Origin: Euglena gracilis
Lineage: Eukaryota; Euglenida; Euglenophyceae; Euglenales
Direction of reading: 5' to 3'
Assembly (NCBI GenBank): GCA_039621445.1
Contig: CP154956.1
Span: 15,355,508 to 15,419,507, forward strand
DNA: 64,000 nt
The position numbers and the translations under genes are program-made. Shown here one piece after another: positions 24,800 through 36,301 of the stretch; the stretch's first letter is position 1; each line of letters begins with the position of its first letter. Below the pieces are notes generated by a model. The model did no database searches. It saw nothing but the letters and a program-made list of their open reading frames with translations, and was not told the DNA's origin.

Positions 24800-25620
24800 A
24801 AATGGGCGCATTTGCGCAAATTTTACGTAACCCCTGGGACCCTGTACCCTGACACCCGGAACACGATTTAAGAACCGTTACACCCCTCTATTGGAGAGGA
24901 TTAACTCCCAGAAATTTGGTGTAAATGCTGCTTACCAGGTGACGCGAATAGGGCTGATGGTGAGATTGGTGCTGTTGTACATCAAACGGGAGAGGCACAC
25001 ACCCCTTGTTAAGACACTTGGAAATGGTGCTGACGTGCAGGCAGGATACCACCGCCACCGGTAAGAACACACGGGGCATTGGATTACACACCACAGACTA
25101 CGTCAGCCAGCCATCACGCAACTGATTTGTGTTTGTGGGCGCATTTGCGCAAATAAAAACAATTGTGTTTGTGGGCGCATTTGCGCAAATAAAATGTTAA
25201 CTGATGATGTTAAAATGACGTGTTTATGGGTGCAAATGCGCGCAAACAAATTTGTTGGTGCGCCCATTTGCGCAAATGCGCACACCAAATAAACATACCA
25301 ACATCTTTATGTTTATTTGCGCAAATGCGCACACCAACACGTATTTTTACTTTCCATGTTAAAAGACACCAATGAGGACAATGACCCTACGAGGTTTTAA
25401 AACGTGATGTGCATCTTGGTGCGCGCATTTGCGCAAATAAACACAATTACGTTTGTGCGCGCATTTGCGCAAATGCGCGCACAAACATTTTATACACCGC
25501 TTCAAAATGATGAGTTTGTAGGAGCCTTAGAGCACACAAACGAAGTTGTGTTTACTTGCGCAAATGCACGCACCAACACACATGAGTTGTGCGATACCAT
25601 CTCCTCATCCGTGACAGCTG
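24800..25620. repeat. Cluster of TTTGCGCAAA palindromes
   Basis: The self-complementary core TTTGCGCAAA or close variants (ATTTGCGCAAAT, TTTGCGCAAATGCGC) occurs about ten times between 24808 and 25590, often within GTGGGCGCATTTGCGCAAAT followed by AAACA. Spacing is irregular (30-110 bases), so this is not a tandem satellite. It lies in intron 10 of the transporter. Isolated relatives occur at 26435 and 47288. Confidence 0.85.
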
Positions 25621-27727
25621 GCGAACGCAATTCCTCACGTCAACCATTGATTTGCACCACAATTATGTGGCGATGAAATTTGTGGTGAGAGGTGGTGTGG
25701 AGTGTTCACTGGAACACGGCATGTGACTGGCCAAAATTTGCCTGCCTTACGTGTGTACATTTGCACTGCTGTTACCTGGCCTGAACGGCCTGTTGTTTTG
25801 GCGTCATCTGTTTGGCAATTAAACGTAATGAAGTGATGACGTGCAAACGACCTGTGACTGTTGGACACCTTTTCTGCAATAGGACTGCGTTACAAGAAGG
25901 CAAAATTTGGCACCTGAAATGCCCGGGACGTGTCGGGCCGGAGTCCGTTTTATGGTTTTTCTCCACCATTTTCCCCTTGAAAAATGTAAAACACGCCAGT
26001 TTTTGCGCATAATTTGGGGGGAGTGGGCCCCACCGCTTTGATGCACCCAATCCAGTGGTAAAGCTTCAACACTTCCTTGCATCCAAAGTAACGGGTGTTT
26101 GAGGGCTGTCTCTCTCCGGCTGCCGGTTGCCATGCACTGGCACCACGTCGTCCCCCCAGTCTTACACCCCGGTTGCGGGGTATAACGTGGCCGCTAAAGC
26201 TGGGTGTTGATGCACCGGGGAGGTGGATGCCGGTCTGGTGGGTGCTGAAGCATCAGCAGCTGATGGGGCTGTAGCGGAGCTGAAGACCCAAAAACACCAA
26301 TTTTTTTGCCAAAGTCCCGGGGTCATACCGCCAAAAAACAGAATTTCGCTCATTTTTTGCACTCTCTTGTCAACGTGTTTTCAAACCCCCCTGACCTTCA
26401 CAGCCAAATCAAAAAAGAATCAAAAAAATCGTAAATTTGCGCAAGTGCGCAAATAAAAAGAAAAAAGCTTAAGTGCGAATTAGGCCGCCAAAGCTGCAGT
26501 CCCGAAATGTTACATCCAGATCCTAAATTGATTCTGCTGCGGAACCCGCGGTGGGGTGACCTGGCTCCCAAAAATGCTCCTGCAAAGCTTCTAACGCTTC
26601 CAGAGCCCCATAGAACCAAAATTTTTGGAAAATCCAAATTTCTGTCATTTCAAGAAATTCAATGAAAATACATAATACTTGATTGGACGTTTCCAGGGTT
26701 TCCTTTCATTTCTATGGTCATTTTCCGTGATTTTTATTTTCCTTCATTTTCGAGATATTTTGATTATAAATGATGTTGTTTTTTTTAATCACAAAATGAC
26801 AAAAAATGTCAAAAACGCCACTGCCTGCAGCACGAATTAGGTACAATGAGGTTGTATCTCATGCTAGTTAATGGAGTTGCGGGGAAAAAGCACCATTTGA
26901 TTGGGCATCTTCGGGGCATAATTTTAGGTCGCCGAAAATTTCTGTCCATTTTGCTTCACTTCCAAGATACTCTGAAATCATATTCTATATTCTGGAGATA
27001 TTCTGAAATCATCTTCGGGCTGGAAAAAAAAGGCCCAAAAGTGGTCGATTTGGGCCATAAAAACAAGACTCAGCATGTGCCAGGCGTGTGGGCGGCCAAA
27101 AGGCGAACTGAGGGGCTCCAGGGTTTCCTTTGGTCAAGCCAACGTTTCAGTGTCTTCACGATATATTTTGGAGAATTTGCTTTTTTTCTTGCCCAAATTC
27201 TGCCACAGCGAAATTGAAGAGTCGAAAGAGAGTCGAAAGTGGGGGTTTTGGCTAATTTTACCCAATTTGGACCCCTTTTTGGCAGAATGACTCTGGCCTT
27301 GGGAGTTGGTAGGGAGTTGGGGGCCAAACAGAGATAATTCAGAAAGCTGGGACACTGTCTAAAAATTCAATTGGTGACCCTGGGGCATTTTTTTTCTGGG
27401 GCCAAACCCACCCGCCCACTTTTTTTCCTTCTTCAAAAAACCCAGCCACAAACAACCCCTCTCCACCACCCTCTCACTCTTACCAAAAAGACACCAAAAT
27501 TTGGCCAAAAACCCTTGAAATTTGGTTGGTTAGGCTTATTTCGTTGGTTAGGCTCAGGGACAAGATATGGGAGGAGGTGGTAAGGGGGGTCAGGGGTCCT
27601 TGAACTGGGCATGGCATACAAATAGGCTGAACAACCGCAGGATTGAAAAATCAATGCAGAAGAAGAAGATGATGAACTGAGCGTGGACACCCAATAGAAT
27701 GTCCCGAGAAATTGCTCCGGCGGTTAC

Positions 27728-27762
27728 CCCGGTCGAGATGGGGGAGTGGAACAGAACGATGC
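27728..27762 (-). CDS. Transporter exon 10 (FHSPIS segment)
   Basis: Thirty-five bases: acceptor GTTCAG, then (G)IVLFHSPISTG and donor GGG|GTAACC. It matches the G--LF-DP-S segment before the last helix. It starts in phase 1, so one base must come from the unfound preceding exon. A CAGTCAGTCAC-family element begins about 30 bases upstream. Confidence 0.65.
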
Positions 27763-27789
27763 CTGAACGGGGACATGGCATAACATAGG

Positions 27790-28245
27790 TGCACCTCACC
27801 ATTCAAACCTTCCCAAACCCTCGGGGAAGGGGGCACTGCCACTCTTCCAAAAACCAGTCGCGCACTGTTTCTTCCCGGAAGACAAGCCAATCGCCACCCC
27901 TCCCCTCCCCCCCCCCCCCGGGGTCAGCCAGCCTGGGATCCAAATCATACAATTTTTTCACTGACCCCCGGGGGGGGGTCACTCCACTTTTTGAAAAACC
28001 AGGCAATCACTTTTTTTGGGAAGCCAGTCAGTCACTACCCCCCCCCTTGGGGGGTCGGCCACTCAGAAAAACGGCCACTTTCCAGTCACTTTCTTTCAAT
28101 TTCCCAGCGCCTTCGGCGCCGGGGTCACTCAAGCCACTTTTGCCCACCCCTGGCCGACCCCCCGGGGGGGAGGGGGTCCGGGCCCAAAACCAGTCACTCA
28201 CTCTGTAAAAACCAGTCAGTCACCCGCCGGGGGGGGGGTTCAGTG
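27790..28245 (+). mobile_element. CAGTCAGTCAC-family element, intron 9
   Basis: Contains CCAAAAACCAGTCGCGCAC, GGGGGTCACTCCACTTTTTG, GCCAGTCAGTCACTACCCC, GTCGGCCACTCAGAAAA, the CGCCTTCGGCGCCGG hairpin (28107), AAACCAGTCACTCACTCTG and AAACCAGTCAGTCACC. Module order equals that of the copies at 32410 and 57145. Confidence 0.8.
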
Positions 28246-29321
28246 CTTAAAATTGTCTGATCCAAATTGAATTTGGCCACAACGCAAAGACAAATGGCCG
28301 AAAAATTTGTTTTGATGCACAATCTTTTTGATCAATGCTCTGCTGACCCCCTGGGGTGATGTGCCTCGTCGGCGGCACTTGGGCTTTACTTTTTTGTTGG
28401 TGTGTGCCGATGTGCAGGACGCAGAGATGGACGTTGCAGGGATTTTGCCAATTAGGGTGCTTAAGAGCAGGTGTCACCACAGTGTACGGGGTACATAGCA
28501 CCAATGTTCCCATCCTGAACATTTAGGGTACACCAGCCAACAGCCTCCAATGACCATTTCAAACCAATCCAATGACAATTTCAAATTGGAGGCAGAATTA
28601 AGCGCGACGCAATGGATGGTAAAAAAATGCGACGCAAAAAAAAACGCAACAAATGCAAATAAAAATCTCAAATCAAGCAAGCATGCAAAATCCATCAGGA
28701 TATCCCCCCAGGTTCCTTTTCTGAAGGACTTAGCAGAATCTGGGGAAGACTTTACTTAAAAATATGTAATTCTTTGACCCCCCCAAAAATGGGAAAAATG
28801 ACAAAGAATTGACAAAATTGTTCTCAGGAGAAATTGTGGCCAAAATGAGGAATTTTTCAAACTCAAAAACTTTTCCCAGCACAAATTAAAAAATCACTAG
28901 AAAAAGAAGGGGAAAAAAGGAAAAAAACACGCAAATTGCGCTAAAAAAAAAGCGCAAAAGCAAAAAAAAGTGTTTCCGTCGTACTACCCCCCTGGAGACC
29001 ATCATAACAGCTGAACCCGCAAAAGACAATGTTTTGAAATGTCCCAGGTGGCAACTCGTTCAAAATCTGTGACGCTTTGGAGGAGCACCATGTGATTCTG
29101 ACTCAAGCACCACACCAGCCACTAAGATCAGCATCGTCTTCACATGCCCCAGCACCTGCAATGATCAACACAACAGCACAAAAGCATAAACTTTCTTCGT
29201 TGCATTACCACATCACCAACCAAATGGCGCTCAAAAATCCTCAGGTGCTGCCAAAAAGCAGAATTTGGGCTGTATTCTTTGAGGTGTGGGCATTCCCAGT
29301 ACTCAGAGCACCAACAGCGAT

Positions 29322-29470
29322 GTCACTTGCAGCGGGCATTTGCAAAGCCTCTCCCCCGAATAAAGCTTGCACAGCATTCGCACGCCGCAGCTGTCATTCT
29401 CGTTTGCTGTTTCATCCAATGGGATCTCAAGTTGTCCATCCGTAGTTTGTAGACGGGTGCAATTTATTGA
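29322..29470 (-). CDS. Possible cysteine-protease-like exon fragment
   Basis: The minus frame reads RLQTTDGQLEIPLDETANE, NDSCGVRMLCKLYSGERLCK and CPLQ, then a possible donor CAA|GTGACA and a stop. N-D-S-CGV followed by a helix and a G resembles the catalytic Cys region of Ulp1/C48 peptidases (Q-N--DCGV), but Asp before Cys is Ser here and the His/Asp part is not visible. It lies inside an intron of the transporter, so it may be transposon-derived. Confidence 0.3.
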
Positions 29471-29474
29471 AAAA

Positions 29475-29789
29475 AATTTGTTATTAATTATTATAATTAT
29501 CATTATCATTATCATTATCGTTATCGTTATCATTATCATTATTATTATTATCATTATTATTATCATACGAGGAGGAGGAGTATTATTTATTATTAGGATT
29601 ATTATTAGGATTTATTATTATTATTATTATTATTATAGAGGATTAGGATTATTAGGAGGAGGAGGATTATATATATTATTATTATTATATTATTAGATTA
29701 TTAAATTAGGAGGATATTATTAGGAGTATTAGGATATATTATTATTATAGTTCTTAGGATTATTATTATTATTAGGAGGATATTATTAG

Positions 29790-29825
<36 letters not shown>

Positions 29826-29891
29826 CTTATATTCTTATTATTATTATTTCTTATTCTTATATTATTCTTATTATTATTATTCTTATTATTA

Positions 29892-29939
<48 letters not shown>

Positions 29940-30021
29940 ATTATTATTATTATTATTTATTATTATTATTCTTATTATTTTATTCTTATTATTATTATAT
30001 TATTATTCTATTATTCTATTC

Positions 30022-30055
<34 letters not shown>

Positions 30056-30135
30056 GATTATTATTATGATTATTATTATGATTATGATTATGATTATGAT
30101 TATGATCATGACTATTTTTTTCATTATTATTATTA

Positions 30136-30177
<42 letters not shown>

Positions 30178-30334
30178 GTTGTTGTTGTTGTTTATTATAT
30201 TCTTTATTTTATTATTATGATTATTATGATTATTATTATTATGATTATGATTATTATGATTATGATGATTATGATGATGATGATGATGATGATTATTATT
30301 ATTATTATATTATATTATTATTATTATTATTATT

Positions 30335-30394
<60 letters not shown>

Positions 30395-30662
30395 AATATT
30401 ATTATTATGATGATTATTATTATTATTATTATGATTATTATGATTATTATTATTATGATGATTATGATGATTATGATTATAATGATTATGATGATTATGA
30501 TTATGATTATGATTATGATTATTATATTATATTATTATATTATTATTATTATTCTTATTATTATTATTATATTATATTATTATTATTATTATTATTACTA
30601 TTATTATTATTATTATTGTTATGATTATTATGATTATTATGATTATTATTATGATTATTATG
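29475..30662. repeat. ATT/ATG/GTT/AGG compound microsatellite
   Basis: Nearly 1.2 kb of trinucleotide-based tracts: ATT and TTATCA at first, GGATTATTA words at 29570-29780, ATT again, TGATTA words at 30050-30110, (GTT)n at 30136-30190 and 30337-30394, then TGATTATGA words to 30662. Confidence 0.97.
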
Positions 30663-31139
30663 AACCAATCTTGGGAAACCACCAGATACTTCGAAACCAT
30701 GACTCTCGGTTCACTTGCCATTAATATTTGTCGGGTTTGATCTATTGCCATCGTACTCAAGACCCCAGCAGGGATATCCACACCCCCCACCAACCTGACC
30801 CAGCCGGTGCAACGGAAATAGACCAGGTTGTTGTTTACTTTGGACACCCCTATTTTGATGAAGTTCAGTGTTCGGACGTTCGCCAAGGGGCTCCAGATTT
30901 GAGATTTTTTGACGACCTCCGGGCAGGGTTTTTTTTTAAGGCCGGGGGGGAGGGGGGGGTCCCGCACCCCCCCCCCTCGTACACGCCCCCCAACCTACAA
31001 TCCCCGACCAGACACGACTAGATGCCAAAAAAAACCAAATTTTCAAAGCCACCTACAACACTGAACCGGGGGGTGTTCGTTGTTTAGGGGTGGTTGGTGG
31101 GCAAAAGGGGGGGTACAGATGACAGCAGGATTGGGCCAC

Positions 31140-31187
31140 CTGGACCGACATGGCCGACGTGTAGTTCAGCACCACCACGAGGGACCA
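31140..31187 (-). CDS. Transporter exon 8 (TM8, N-S motif)
   Basis: WSLVVVLNYTSAMSVQ, matching the family's ----VN-S-F--I after the LSC helix. Donor CAG|GTGGCC is canonical; the acceptor is GGAG at 31188 or CCAG at 31202 (the latter adds WALE and shifts phase). The next family motif (T-P-TYQV-GHLKT) was searched for between here and 27762 and not found. Confidence 0.6.
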
Positions 31188-31498
31188 CTCCAACGCCCAG
31201 GCTGGAGGCACCCCCCGGCAAACCACCCGGGGCACGGCCACATTTTGTGCAGGGTCGCCATTTTTGTTTGTTTTGCTTGCGCACCTGTTAACGATGCAGG
31301 TTTTCGAGGTGCCTGAATAGGAGGGTAAATCGAAACATCTTTAAGCACATGGCGTTTGTGTGGTGTCTTTTTTCCAGTTGAATTTTGAAAACGGTTCACG
31401 CCCAGATGCTGGGTCTGGGGCATGCAATAGCAATCGTTTTGGATCATAAACACAGATGAATATATGTGTATCTATCTATATATGTGTATGTATCTGAG

Positions 31499-31558
31499 AA
31501 ACAACCACACCCGGTGGCCTCCCCGCACCACCGGGATGGCGCCGGTCCGTCCGGATGT
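31499..31558 (-). mobile_element. Truncated copy of block A
   Basis: Sixty bases matching the tail-proximal end of the 14-17 kb block A (CACACCCGGTGGCCTCCCCG, then GCGCCGGTCCGTCCGGA) with a few substitutions, followed by TATG. Only this end is present, as expected for a 5'-truncated retroelement insertion. Confidence 0.7.
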
Positions 31559-31561
31559 ATG

Positions 31562-31952
31562 TACATTCCCCCCCCCTTGTCCTTGACACGCCAAAGTACG
31601 GGGAAAGTGCGGTTGACACGGGGGGTGTGTCATGGACACGCCGTGTCATGGGAACCGTACCACAAAACATGCAGCAAAAGGATGGCCAGGTAATCTGGGC
31701 CTCGGTTTGAGGGCCCAATCACCATAGCATCAACAATAACTCCATTGGAACGCTCATATCTCACTAAATCACCAAACTCAAAAGAAGATGAGTTCAAAGC
31801 CATGGTTCTGTACAGAAAATGGCAACCAATTAGCTCCAGAGACGTGAAGTGTGTCAAAAACAATTTACTCTTTTCAGGTACGGGAAAAGTGCGGTTGACA
31901 CGGGGGGTGTGTCATGGACAAGGCGTGTCAAGGACAAGGGGGGGGGGAATGT
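31562..31952. mobile_element. Inverted-repeat element enclosing an exon-like frame
   Basis: Left end TACATTCC, a C run and TTGTCCTTGACACGCC; right end GGCGTGTCAAGGACAA, a G run and GGAATGTA, an inverted match of about 30 bases. Inside, a 45-base module (GTGCGGTTGACACGGGGGGT) occurs twice in direct orientation, at 31607 and 31890. Between them is the coding-looking frame described next. Both ends touch TATG words. Confidence 0.8.
31630..31803 (-). CDS. Exon-like frame inside the inverted-repeat element
   Basis: A strong acceptor (CCATTTTCTGTACAG) is followed by AACCATGG and the frame MALNSSSFEFGDLVRYERSN, GVIVDAMVIGPSNRGPDYLA, ILLLHVLWYGSHD. Composition and the GD-VRY-R-NG pattern look like real coding sequence (a small beta-barrel-like domain is conceivable), but I recognise no named family. 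No normal GT donor fits after DYL; a GC (CTG|GCCATC) is possible. Frame ends at a stop at 31630. Confidence 0.4.
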   Translation of the reverse strand: MALNSSSFEFGDLVRYERSNGVIVDAMVIGPSNRGPDYLAILLLHVLWYGSHDTACP

Positions 31953-32052
31953 ATGTATGTATGTATGTATGTATGTATGTATGTATGTATGTATGTATGT
32001 ATGTATGTATGTATGTATGTATGTATGTATGCATGCATGTATGTATGTATGT
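31949..32052. repeat. (TATG)n microsatellite
   Basis: About 25 TATG units followed by CA and TA tracts to 32090. Confidence 0.95.
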
Positions 32053-32265
32053 ATATACACACACAGACACACACACACATATATATATACAACACACAAA
32101 GAGATACATTTATATCTCACAACAAAGCGAAATTCACTGTGCGGGGAGTTGTTACGTGACGTGTTCGACAACAACAACACACTCACGGACGCCATTATAA
32201 CCATACACATGGTGCACAATCGGCCGCCCCTTGAGGCCTTTGCCGTTTTCTGCTTGGGGGGCGGC

Positions 32266-32367
32266 CATGAAGCAGCTGAGGACCACAAGGGTGATGGCCA
32301 ACCATGTGGTGTCTCGGAGCCACCCCGGCAGCTGGCTCAGGTCGTCCGTGCCGGGGATGATGAACAA
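32266..32367 (-). CDS. Transporter exon 7 (TM7 end, loop, TM8 start)
   Basis: Thirty-four codons from acceptor CCATTGCAG: LFIIPGTDDLSQLPGWLRD then TTWLAITLVVLSCFM. The family has P--E-----------SG at this place. Continuity with NYTSAM in exon 8 places the end after ATG, a GC donor ATG|GCCGCC. The frame remains open to a perfect GTGAGT at 32195, but the residues gained do not fit the family. A CAGTCAGTCAC-family element starts about 45 bases upstream of the acceptor. Confidence 0.7.
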
Positions 32368-32409
32368 CTGCAATGGACAGGGGGGGTGAGTTGCACGGAA
32401 GCATATGGG

Positions 32410-32860
32410 CCATACCACTGCTTGGCGACCCCGGGGGGGGGGGGTCACTTTCCACTCTGAAAAAACCAGTCAGTCACTTTACCCCCCCGGGGGGATTGGC
32501 CACTCTTGAATGCGCTTCCGTTGGCAAAGTGCTATGGTAACACAATGAGGAGGTTTGTTCTTATGTGTGGCCTCGCTTAGTTTGAGGAAAAGGTGGGATA
32601 GTTCAACCCACACTCACAGGTGTACTTGTCACTCATTGTGAAGATAGATAATGCCTGGGTAAAAGATCTTTGATGAGGCAATGAACGTTTTCCAAAAAGA
32701 ATACCAAAAATTTCCGGCGCCTTGGGCACCAGCCAGCCGCTTTTTCATCCCCCCCGGGGGGGGGTGGGGAGGGTCTTGGCCAGAAACCAGTCGGTCACTC
32801 TGAAAAAAACCAGTCAGTCACCCCTCGGAGGGGGGGGGGAAGGAGCAAGTGGAAGGGAAG
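32410..32860 (+). mobile_element. CAGTCAGTCAC-family element, intron 6
   Basis: Opens with CCATACCACTGCTTGGCGAC and a G run, then GTCACTTTCCACTCTGAAAA, AACCAGTCAGTCACTTTACC, GATTGGCCACTCTTG; a 200-base interior with CCGGCGCCTTGGGCACC; and a second pair of AAACCAGTCAGTCACCC-type words at the right end. Confidence 0.8.
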
Positions 32861-33588
32861 TCAAGCCGCAACGGGGGTAATTGATGGGGTAACCGAGCTT
32901 GTTCAATATTCTTTATTGGAAGGAGAATAGAAGCCTTGACAAAAAAAATGAATTACCATATGTCATGATTCCATGTTTTGTGTCTGAAAGTTGACCACCC
33001 ATGACCGTGGGTTCTCCAAAAGGGCGTAGAGGGCACAGGGGGAAAAGATGATGGGAAAAAAATATGTAAAAAAATTGGGTGGTTTCCCATCATCTTTGTT
33101 TCCCGTGATTTTTGTCTAGAATTAGTAAGATCTCTCGTCTGGCAGTCTGGAAAAACCCATCCCAAAGACTGAAAGAAAGAACGCCTGGCATCCCCCAACA
33201 CAGGTGCTCAACAGAGCTGCTCTTCGCGAAGCCCAGGCCCAAGGGGTATCTTGGGCTGTGCCTCGCACCTACCCACAGCAAACACCCTCCGGGGGGGGGG
33301 GGCGTTTTGGGTCCCCGCCAAGCCAAGCTAATTTCATGGGCCCCAGCACAGTGCCAAGGGGGGGGGATTGCTGCCAGCTTAGCAGCAGGGGGGTTGCAAT
33401 GGCACTGACCAAAACCGATCCGGGGGGGGGGGGGGGGGGTTGAAAGTGCCCAACCTCCTTGTCGATTGCCAATACAATGCAAATGCAATGCCAAAAAAAA
33501 ACCATCATTGATTGCCGACCGACCCCCTTGTTTTCGGTGGTGGTTTGGTTTGGGGGGGAATTCGGCGTCGACTGCCATACGGGGAGAC

Positions 33589-33654
33589 CTGCAGGAGGAC
33601 GACCCAGGGAGTGATCTGCCGCAGCAGCTCGTTGCCTGTGATGTCGTGGCGGGC
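33589..33654 (-). CDS. Transporter exon 6 (loop and start of TM7)
   Basis: Twenty-two codons, ARHDITGNELLRQITPWVVL then LQ, with acceptor CCGTCAG and donor CAG|GTCTCC, both phase 0. It corresponds to the conserved K-----N---LL-Y--P segment. A hAT-type element lies 80 bases upstream in the preceding intron. Confidence 0.75.
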
Positions 33655-33736
33655 CTGACGGCAGCCCGGTGGGTCGGGATGGTGCGGAGGCGACGCAGAA
33701 AAGGATTCTGCCACCCCCCACAGATCCCGTCGAGGG

Positions 33737-34003
33737 CAGGGTTTTTTTTAAGACGGGGGGGGGGGGGGTCCGGCCGAACCGCCCACCCTGGGGCCCCCAA
33801 AGGGGGGTGGGGTATACTTCTCGACGCTGAAAATTTTTTACTATTTTTAGCATTTTCAGCGAATTATTGGCCTTTTTCGGGGAAAAGTGGGTAGGGTCCC
33901 GCGGGACCCCCCCCCCTCGGGGGTGGGGTGGGTGGAGGGGACCCCCCCCTCCCCCCACCCTACCTCCCCTCCCCTGGGGGGTCCAAGACTAAAAAAAAAA
34001 CTG
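33737..34003. mobile_element. hAT-type MITE, copy without clear TSD
   Basis: Starts CAGGGTTTTTTTTAAGAC plus a G run and ends GGGGGGTCCAAGACTAAAA with A-run and CTG. Ends and layout match the element at 38045-38309. The last bases are eroded and no matching 8-bp duplication is visible. It lies in intron 5 of the transporter. Confidence 0.65.
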
Positions 34004-34625
34004 ACTGAGCCCATGGTCGAAGGGCCCAGTCAGCACAAGCTTCAAACTTGCAAAATCCCAAGCTTCAGAAGAAAGTCAAATAAACTGTGAGAATACTGCC
34101 ACAGAAATGGGCAAAATTCAATTGATCAATATGAGGGGCGTTTCCCGCACCCAGTCGGGGGCTGCTGGAGCTGTCGCCACTGCATATCACCAGACGACAT
34201 ACAAGTGCTTTAAAACCTTGCGAAAACAAGTGTTGGTTTTGAAACACAGCTAATGAACGTTCCTTTGGGAGTTCTCTGCCACGTCGGACCCCCCTCCGCA
34301 AAGCAAAATGGGGACCCTGCTGCTGGCCGAGGTCCAGCACCCTCCTCCCCCAAAAAATGCCACAGGACATACGAATGATGCTCCTTCCACAAGGTTTGTG
34401 GTCCCCCCACCAAAAGTGGTTGGCTCGTGACACCTGCCGGTACTTAGCGGCAAAAAAAAACCAACTTCTTCATCCCAGAAAACTATGCTAACATCCAAAC
34501 CTTCTTTAAGGGGGGATACTCACAGCGCTGAATGACAGATGCAAAAATATTGGCTACCCTGGCAGTTTCCCAAGTGGGACCGTGACGTGCTCTCAGGATG
34601 GCAATGATCCCCGAGCTGGCTGGAC

Positions 34626-34695
34626 GTGCTTCAGCAGCAGAGCGTTGCTGGCCGCCAGCAGCGGCGCCACGCAGCCGCAGACCGTACCGATGAGG
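34626..34695 (-). CDS. Transporter exon 5 (TM6)
   Basis: Seventy bases between a strong acceptor (CCCTTCCATACAG) and donor CAC|GTCCAG. One base completes the split Ser codon of exon 4 (AG+C), then LIGTVCGCVAPLLAASNALL and LKH follow. This is the expected helix after DLSF (family: GF--A--A-------T------K). Confidence 0.8.
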
Positions 34696-34819
34696 CTGTA
34701 TGGAAGGGAGGGACGGTGGCAGGAATGCAACTCCTGCGGCAGCGGTCTGTGTGTGCTGGAAACTGTGCGGGGAAAGTCAAAGTGAGAAATGTGGAAATTC
34801 AAATTTCAACTATAAGTAA

Positions 34820-34912
34820 GATAATTAATACATATATATATATAATTTATATAAATTATTAAATATTTATATTTATATATAAATATATTTACACATATAT
34901 AAAGCAATTGAA
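34820..34912. repeat. AT-rich low-complexity tract
   Basis: TATA and AAATATTTATAT repeats in intron 4. Confidence 0.85.
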
Positions 34913-35404
34913 ATGATCGAATAAAATGAGAAGAAACAAAATTTTACAACATTTTCAGAACTTTCAGGAATTTTCATGTTTCTTCATCCTCTTTCCCCCC
35001 CTTTTTTTCACATTTGGGTCTTCAACAACCAGGATTTAATTCACACAAGGATGCAGGAGGGGGAACACATGGTGGGGGCCAAAAATCAGTCCAAATTTGC
35101 AGGAGAAATTATTGGGGGTGTATTTGTACGGTGGGTGGGTGGGTGGGTATTGCTGGGTAGTGCTACTAGTGCTGCCTTGTTGGCATTGTTGGGAATTGGG
35201 TTCTTCGGCTGAGGAAAATGGGCTCAGGCTCCTTGCGGAATGAGCAGCAATGCCACTGCGTCAAATGTTCAGTCACCCTGCCCCCCCCAGACGATTGCCA
35301 TTGCTCCCCACACTGGTCAATACAAATATCTACCAGCGTTTTACCCCAGAATTTTTACATTTTTTTCTTCAAAAGGATGATTATTTTCACTGAACTTTAC
35401 TTGA

Positions 35405-35590
35405 TACCTTTGTTTGTTTGTTTGTTTATTTATTCAATATTTATTCATTTTTCCATTTATCTATCTGTTTGTTTATTCATTCATTCATTCATTCATTCAT
35501 CCATTTGTTTGTTCATTCACTCATTCATTCATTCATTATCATTGTTTTGTATTTTTATCATTTATTTCATTCATTTATCATTTTTTTCAT
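35405..35590. repeat. (TTTG)n / (ATTC)n microsatellite
   Basis: TTTG units then CATT units with substitutions; translated frames are repetitive (SFIHSFIH). Confidence 0.9.
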
Positions 35591-36158
35591 CGGTGGTTGA
35601 AGAATGACTTTTATTTGTTGACCTGAGTCATTGGGATTTGTCTCCTTACTTTTATTTGCTGACCTATCTGTGGGTAGTTTCTCAGGGGGAGGAGATTACA
35701 ACAGAAGGTTTCCCTCCCCATTAATTTTTTTTGAAATTACATTTTGATTATTAATAGTGACAGGATGTTCCGCTATTGTTGTCCCCCTTAAAATAATTGC
35801 TGGTATGTGATGCTGGGTGGCGTAAGTATGGTCGTTTTGGCCGTGATGCAAAAGATCAATATATGCATCATCTGCTGCACACCAAAACTTCCACGCAAAT
35901 CTGCTCCATAAAGCCCCCCTCCTGATAGACATGAAAACTGCTAAAAGAGTACGATTCAAAGAAGAAAGCACGCCGCCAAAGGCATCAATCCACAACAAAC
36001 GCATGCCCAATTTTGATGCTGATTCAAAAATGCTGATGGTAAAATAAAAAAATACCCAAAATAAAAATGATAAAATAAATAATCTAAAATCCAAAATTCA
36101 AATCTAAATCTAAAAAAAGAATAAAAAATACCAACAAATAATTGGACAGGAACTGCAC

Positions 36159-36301
36159 CTGAAGGACAAGTCATTCACCGTGGCCAGACCCACCCCCAGG
36201 AGCAGCACCACCAGGGTCGCCGCTATGGAGCCGCAGAACTGGGTGTCCATGAACAGCACCTCCCCGACGAACACGAAGGGGACTTGCAGCATCTTGTACA
36301 G
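36159..36301 (-). CDS. Transporter exon 4 (TM4-TM5)
   Basis: 143 bases from acceptor GGCCAG to donor TTCAG|GTGCAG (phase 2). It encodes LYKMLQVPFVFVGEVLFMDT and then the helix TLVVLLLGVGLATVNDLSF. The family has K-P-----E-LF---FS------LL-GVG-ATV-DL at this place, so this exon alone is diagnostic. K at position 3 corresponds to the conserved lysine after the NLSL helix. Confidence 0.85.

Noticed and set aside
32195-32265. Extension of exon 7 to the perfect donor GTGAGT, giving GRPIVHHVYGYNGV
   Set aside because: It superficially resembles the family's P-TYQV-G-LKT motif, but that motif must follow the NYTSAM helix of exon 8, which lies downstream. The order is wrong, so I kept the GC donor.
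33737-34003. Target-site duplication for this hAT-type copy
   Set aside because: GTCGAGGG on the left and ACTGAGCC on the right do not match; GTCGAAGG at 34016 is too far from the end to count.
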